Below are positions 15,920 through 19,146 of a DNA stretch of 19,146 nt, piece by piece (position 1 is the first letter of the stretch; each line of letters begins with the position of its first letter). The stretch is from Acidobacteriota bacterium (GTDB lineage: Bacteria; Acidobacteriota; Terriglobia; Terriglobales; Acidobacteriaceae): contig JAJYAE010000046.1 of the NCBI GenBank assembly GCA_021779695.1, positions 1 through 19,146 of the forward strand. Direction: 5' to 3'. A program made the position numbers and the translations under genes. Under the pieces are notes generated by a model. That model ran no database searches. It saw nothing but the letters and a program-made list of their open reading frames with translations, and was not told the origin of the DNA.

Positions 15920-16006
15920 ACAATCCTGGCATTTCTTCCAGTGCCTGCTTGCCGAGTCCGATTTGGTGAGGCAGTATGGACTTTACGGCCTTCAGACCAA
16001 AGCGAT

Positions 16007-16010
16007 GGAG
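16007..16010 (+). promoter_or_regulatory. Shine-Dalgarno site fixing the phosphohexomutase start
   Basis: GGAG lies seven bases before ATG 16018. The next upstream ATG in frame, at 15976, would add 14 residues with no family similarity. Confidence 0.65.
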
Positions 16011-16017
16011 TAAAAGG

Positions 16018-17424
16018 ATGAGCTCAGTCATCAAGTTCGGGACATCAGGTTGGCGTGCAATCGTGGCGGATGAGTTCACGCTGGCGAATATTCGACTGGC
16101 GGTGGCGGGGATTGCCGCCTATGTGAAGACGCAGCCGGCACCCCACCGCGTGCTGGTGGGCCGCGATCCGCGGTTCCTCGGGGAGGCCTTTGTCACAGAG
16201 GCGGCGCGCGTCTTGTCATCCGCAGGCGTGACTCCCATTGTGATTCCCGACGCAGCGCCCACTCCGGCGATCGCCTATGCAGTGCGTGAGCAAAAGACGT
16301 CAGGCGCCATTAACTTTACGGCATCACACAACCCGCCGGAGTACAACGGGATCAAGTTCTCCACGCATGACGGTGCGCCGGCGCTTCCGGAGGTGACCGG
16401 GAAGATAGAGGCAGCCATCGCGGAGCTTGGCAAAGGTGGCGGAGGTGGAGTGCCGAGCCCCTTCGTCGAGACGTTTGAGACGCTGGATGTGAAGCCTGCT
16501 TTTCTGAAGCGCCTTGCCGAGCTGGTGGATCTGAAGGCGATCGCAAAATCGGGAATCAAAGTGGTGTACGACCCGTTCTGGGGAGCCGGACGTGGATACA
16601 GTACGGATTTGCTTCGCGACGCCGGTGTGGCGGTTGAGTCGGTGCATGACTACCGCGATGTCCTTTTCGGCGGCCATGCGCCCGAGCCGGATGACCACTT
16701 GCTTGGCGACGCCAAAGCGAAGATGAAAGAAATCGGCGCTCAAATTGGAATTGCAACGGACGGAGACGCTGATCGCTTTGGGATTTTGGATGCAGACGGA
16801 ACCTTCATCCAGCCCAACTACGTCATCGCTCTGCTCTTTGATTACCTCGTGGAGACGCGCGGTTGGAAGAATGGTGTTGCCAAGAGCGTGGCCACCACCA
16901 ATCTGGTCAATGGCCTCGCCGAATACCACAAAGTTCCGCTCTACGAAACGCCCGTTGGGTTCAAGTACATTGGGGAGCTGATTATTGCGGATCGAATTGC
17001 GATTGGTGGCGAGGAATCGGCAGGGCTGACGATCCGCGGTCACGTGCCGGAGAAAGACGGAGTGATTGCCGGTCTGCTCGCAGCCGAAATGGTTGCCACA
17101 CGAGGAAAGAGCCTGAGTGTTCAATTACGGGAACTTTTTGCCAAGGTTGGTTCCTACTATCCAGTTCGAGAGAACTTCCGCTTGACCCCGGAGCGCAAGG
17201 CCGCGTTCACTGAGAAGTTGAAGGCAGATCCGACGGAGCTGAGCGGCCGGAAGGTGACCAAGGTTGTGCGGACGGATGGAATGAAGTTGATTCTCGACGA
17301 TGGATCCTGGGTTTGCTATCGGCTCTCTGGTACGGAGCCGGTGGTGCGGGCGTACACCGAGGCCCGCAGTGAGAAGGATATGAAGGCTCTGCGTACTGCC
17401 GCAGAAGCATTTGTGCTGTCGTAG
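16018..17424 (+). CDS. Alpha-D-phosphohexomutase (phosphoglucomutase/phosphomannomutase family)
   Basis: A 468-residue cytoplasmic enzyme that moves a phosphate between C1 and C6 of a hexose phosphate, feeding glycogen, cell-wall and exopolysaccharide precursors. The four family domains show their markers: FGTSGWRA at 7-14; TASHNPPEYNGIKF with phospho-Ser103; the Mg-binding DGDADRFG at 248-255; the sugar-binding GGEESAG at 330-336; and the phosphate-binding RLSGTEPVVR from 435. The stretch TPVGFKYIGE before the sugar loop resembles phosphoglucomutases, but substrate preference (glucose, mannose or glucosamine) cannot be settled from sequence alone. The start at 16018 is supported by GGAG seven bases upstream and by the family N-terminus. 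The division protein gene begins 11 bases after the stop, so the two are probably one transcript. Confidence 0.94.
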   Translation: MSSVIKFGTSGWRAIVADEFTLANIRLAVAGIAAYVKTQPAPHRVLVGRDPRFLGEAFVTEAARVLSSAGVTPIVIPDAAPTPAIAYAVREQKTSGAINFTASHNPPEYNGIKFSTHDGAPALPEVTGKIEAAIAELGKGGGGGVPSPFVETFETLDVKPAFLKRLAELVDLKAIAKSGIKVVYDPFWGAGRGYSTDLLRDAGVAVESVHDYRDVLFGGHAPEPDDHLLGDAKAKMKEIGAQIGIATDGDADRFGILDADGTFIQPNYVIALLFDYLVETRGWKNGVAKSVATTNLVNGLAEYHKVPLYETPVGFKYIGELIIADRIAIGGEESAGLTIRGHVPEKDGVIAGLLAAEMVATRGKSLSVQLRELFAKVGSYYPVRENFRLTPERKAAFTEKLKADPTELSGRKVTKVVRTDGMKLILDDGSWVCYRLSGTEPVVRAYTEARSEKDMKALRTAAEAFVLS

Positions 17425-17435
17425 ATGGTTTCGGA

Positions 17436-17837
17436 ATGAGCTTAGATCACGAGCGGTCTCAATCCAATCAGCCTCAGGGGCTCGCGCAGCTCTCACTGCG
17501 CGAACGCGCGCTTGAGATGGTACAGCAGGTGTGGAGGCCCGCCGGCACACTGGTGGCTTTTGCGCTTGCCATGCTATTTGGATGGGGCGTTGTGAATGGC
17601 AAGCATGGCCTTTCCGCTTGGGAACAGCAGCGCACGCAGGACCGGCATCTACGCCAGGAAATCCAGGACCTGCAACAGGAAAATGCGAGGCTGCGCGATC
17701 ACATCCAGCACCTGAAGACTGACCCTGATGCAATTGAACATGAGGCGCGTGAGCAGTTGCATTATGCGCGCCCGGGTGAGGTGATCTACACCCTGCCCGC
17801 AAATCCGCAAGCTCAGCCCACGAATGATGGCAAATAG
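17436..17837 (+). CDS. DivIC/FtsB-like septum formation initiator protein
   Basis: A 133-residue bitopic inner-membrane protein of the FtsB/DivIC family, which in better-known bacteria joins FtsL and FtsQ in the divisome. A cytoplasmic N-terminus of about 35 residues is followed by one membrane helix at about 36-53 and a coiled coil at about 62-96 (QEIQDLQQENARLRDHI). Then comes the family tail DPDAIEHEAREQL-YARPGEVIYTLP. The N-terminal part is longer than in E. coli FtsB (about 100 residues in all). The ribosome site at 17425-17434 is weak; with an 11-base gap after the mutase stop, translation may depend on the upstream gene. It converges on the porin gene across a 50-base gap. Whether it acts as FtsB or a paralogue is not decided here. 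Confidence 0.85.
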   Translation: MSLDHERSQSNQPQGLAQLSLRERALEMVQQVWRPAGTLVAFALAMLFGWGVVNGKHGLSAWEQQRTQDRHLRQEIQDLQQENARLRDHIQHLKTDPDAIEHEAREQLHYARPGEVIYTLPANPQAQPTNDGK

Positions 17838-17888
17838 TTTCTTTCAGCCTTGACCGGGAACTTGGCCGGATCCATTCCGTGCGGCAGG

Positions 17889-19146
17889 TTAAAAGTCAAT
17901 ATGTCCGCGCACTGAGCCGACCCAGGCTGGGCCGCGGTCCCGGTTGTAGCCGGGATCGTCAATATGTTGCACGTCGACGGCATAAAACAGGCCGCGCCAC
18001 GCATGCCAGTTGTAATAGCTTTCAACGATGTTTTCGCGGCCGTAATTCAGCCTTCCATCGCCGAGCAGAAACCCAAGGCCGCCATCGCGAAGGTAGTTCT
18101 GATGATCTCGTTTAATGGCGTTGGACACAAATGCGACACCCACCTTGTCCAAAGGGCGATGCCAGCGGAGGCCAGCAAGGTCAGCGCCGAATTCGACAGT
18201 TTGATCCACCTCAGTGTACGCAAAGGATTCGTGCTGCCCCTCGTTCCAGCCGAATCGGCCAAAGGCACGCAGTGAGTCCGTCAACTTCTGCTCGTTGTTT
18301 ACGCCAAATCCAAATTTGAGGGCGCCAAAGTGTTCATGCTGCGTAATCTCCGGCGTGGAGTCCGCGCCGGAGAGGAACGCCTGGACAGCTTCTCTGTAAT
18401 TTCCCATGTGGGCACGGTTGGCATAGAAGAGCACGCGCGTCGTGCCCCCTCGATGCGATAGGAAACCGCGCCGCAATTCAAACTCACCATTCTGTCCATG
18501 TGCGCGGCTAAAGGCCCAGTCGAGTGAAAGGCCATTGGCGACGGTTGGCATCGCGAAGAGCCCATAGCGAATGCTCCACAGCCGATCGTCGTACTCGGCC
18601 ATTCCGCCGACGGTGTATCCGCGCGTGTCGGCGGCATAGTCCCATGCGCCGTTGTTGTCTACCGTCCAGTTCATGAACTGCAGATGGCTGTCCGATCCGA
18701 CATCGTTGATGTCGAAGAAATCGGGCAAGCTGAGCTTGCCGATTCGGAACTCAAAGCGCCGGACGGGAACATTTGGAGCCAATGCAAAGGGCCCTTGCAG
18801 CTGGGACACGGTTTCGCCGGTCAATCCGATGACCTGATGAATCTGATAGCGGGCGATATATGGGGTCTCACTCAGATAGGGATTTCGAACGACGTCCAGG
18901 TTCGTGAACCCGGCCAGCCCGAGCGCCTCGCTCAAACCGCGACCTGCGGCGTCTTCCATGTCAAAGATGAAATCCGTGTTGTAGCGGACCGAATGGCTAC
19001 GACGCAGACCCGTAAAGAGCGTGGAGACGCTGGAGGTTTTGTATTCCGCCGAGTTGCGAAAGCTGTTGGCGCCCTGGTAGGGAGAATGGAAAGGCAATCG
19101 CCCCTGAAAGATTACATTGGCCTGGCCGGAGACCCAGTAGAGACCG
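17889..19146 (-). CDS. OprB-type carbohydrate-selective porin, 5' end outside the window
   Basis: An outer-membrane beta-barrel, open in frame to the right edge with 419 codons visible; the signal peptide and true start lie outside. Signs of the OprB family: the N-terminal VSGQANVIFQG with PFHSPYQGANS, GRGLSEALGLAGFTN, RFEFRIGKLSLPDFFDIN, FMNWTVDNNGAWDYAADTRGY, and alternating aromatic and polar strands to a C-terminal Phe (HIDF), the usual barrel-assembly signal. The codon at 19097 is TTG read as Leu within the chain, not a start. OprB porins pass glucose and other sugars through the outer membrane. The gene converges on the division gene, and no clear terminator is seen in the short gap. 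Substrate unknown. Confidence 0.85.
   Translation of the reverse strand, partial: GLYWVSGQANVIFQGRLPFHSPYQGANSFRNSAEYKTSSVSTLFTGLRRSHSVRYNTDFIFDMEDAAGRGLSEALGLAGFTNLDVVRNPYLSETPYIARYQIHQVIGLTGETVSQLQGPFALAPNVPVRRFEFRIGKLSLPDFFDINDVGSDSHLQFMNWTVDNNGAWDYAADTRGYTVGGMAEYDDRLWSIRYGLFAMPTVANGLSLDWAFSRAHGQNGEFELRRGFLSHRGGTTRVLFYANRAHMGNYREAVQAFLSGADSTPEITQHEHFGALKFGFGVNNEQKLTDSLRAFGRFGWNEGQHESFAYTEVDQTVEFGADLAGLRWHRPLDKVGVAFVSNAIKRDHQNYLRDGGLGFLLGDGRLNYGRENIVESYYNWHAWRGLFYAVDVQHIDDPGYNRDRGPAWVGSVRGHIDF

Noticed and set aside
16324..17124. 266-codon minus-strand frame
   Set aside because: It is antisense to the phosphohexomutase active-site region and has no domain-like pattern.
17125..17802. 225-codon minus-strand frame
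   Set aside because: It runs antisense across the mutase C-terminus and the division gene; no family features.
1..19146. Defence island, prophage, integron, biosynthetic cluster or CRISPR
   Set aside because: No nuclease, transposase, integrase, phage, synthetase or repeat-spacer pattern was found; all assigned genes are housekeeping, transport or signalling types.

Overview
The window looks like ordinary chromosome from a GC-rich Gram-negative bacterium, most likely an acidobacterium of the Terriglobia type. This is an inference from gene content: a eukaryotic-type Ser/Thr kinase fused to TPRs, menaquinone synthesis by the futalosine route (MqnD), an exported GH42 glycosidase, an OprB-type porin and acidobacterial-style sugar and solute carriers. 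I see no rRNA, tRNA, CRISPR array, insertion sequence, phage or conjugation gene.

Layout. At the left edge is the start of mtnA (minus strand, cut by the window end), divergent from a FucP/GluP-type sugar permease (+). A clear hairpin follows, then a sodium:solute symporter (+) and a large soluble kinase/TPR protein (+). A pair of hairpins separates the kinase from a minus-strand run: malic enzyme maeA, a secreted GH42 beta-galactosidase and a membrane metallophosphoesterase. Transcribed away from the phosphoesterase is hemW (+). It converges on a degenerate REC-GGDEF protein (-), which lies downstream of mqnD (-), an unlisted 57-residue membrane protein (-) and cutA (-). Divergent from cutA, a phosphohexomutase and a DivIC/FtsB-like division protein (+) form a tight pair. 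They converge on an OprB-like porin (-) that runs off the right edge.

How the genes fit together. Several concern sugar capture and central carbon use: porin (outer membrane), GH42 (periplasm), sugar permease and symporter (inner membrane), phosphohexomutase and malic enzyme (cytoplasm). Others serve cofactors and respiration (mqnD, hemW), methionine salvage (mtnA), division and signalling. They are not one operon and I do not claim a single system.

Several starts were revised from Shine-Dalgarno evidence: maeA at 8225, the phosphoesterase at a TTG at 11731, the GGDEF protein at 14084 and the phosphohexomutase at 16018. I find no convincing new multi-gene system. The best leads are the GGDEF protein with an altered catalytic motif but intact inhibitory site, the sugar permease lacking both acidic residues used by FucP, the membrane-less kinase/TPR protein, and the 57-residue membrane protein between mqnD and cutA.
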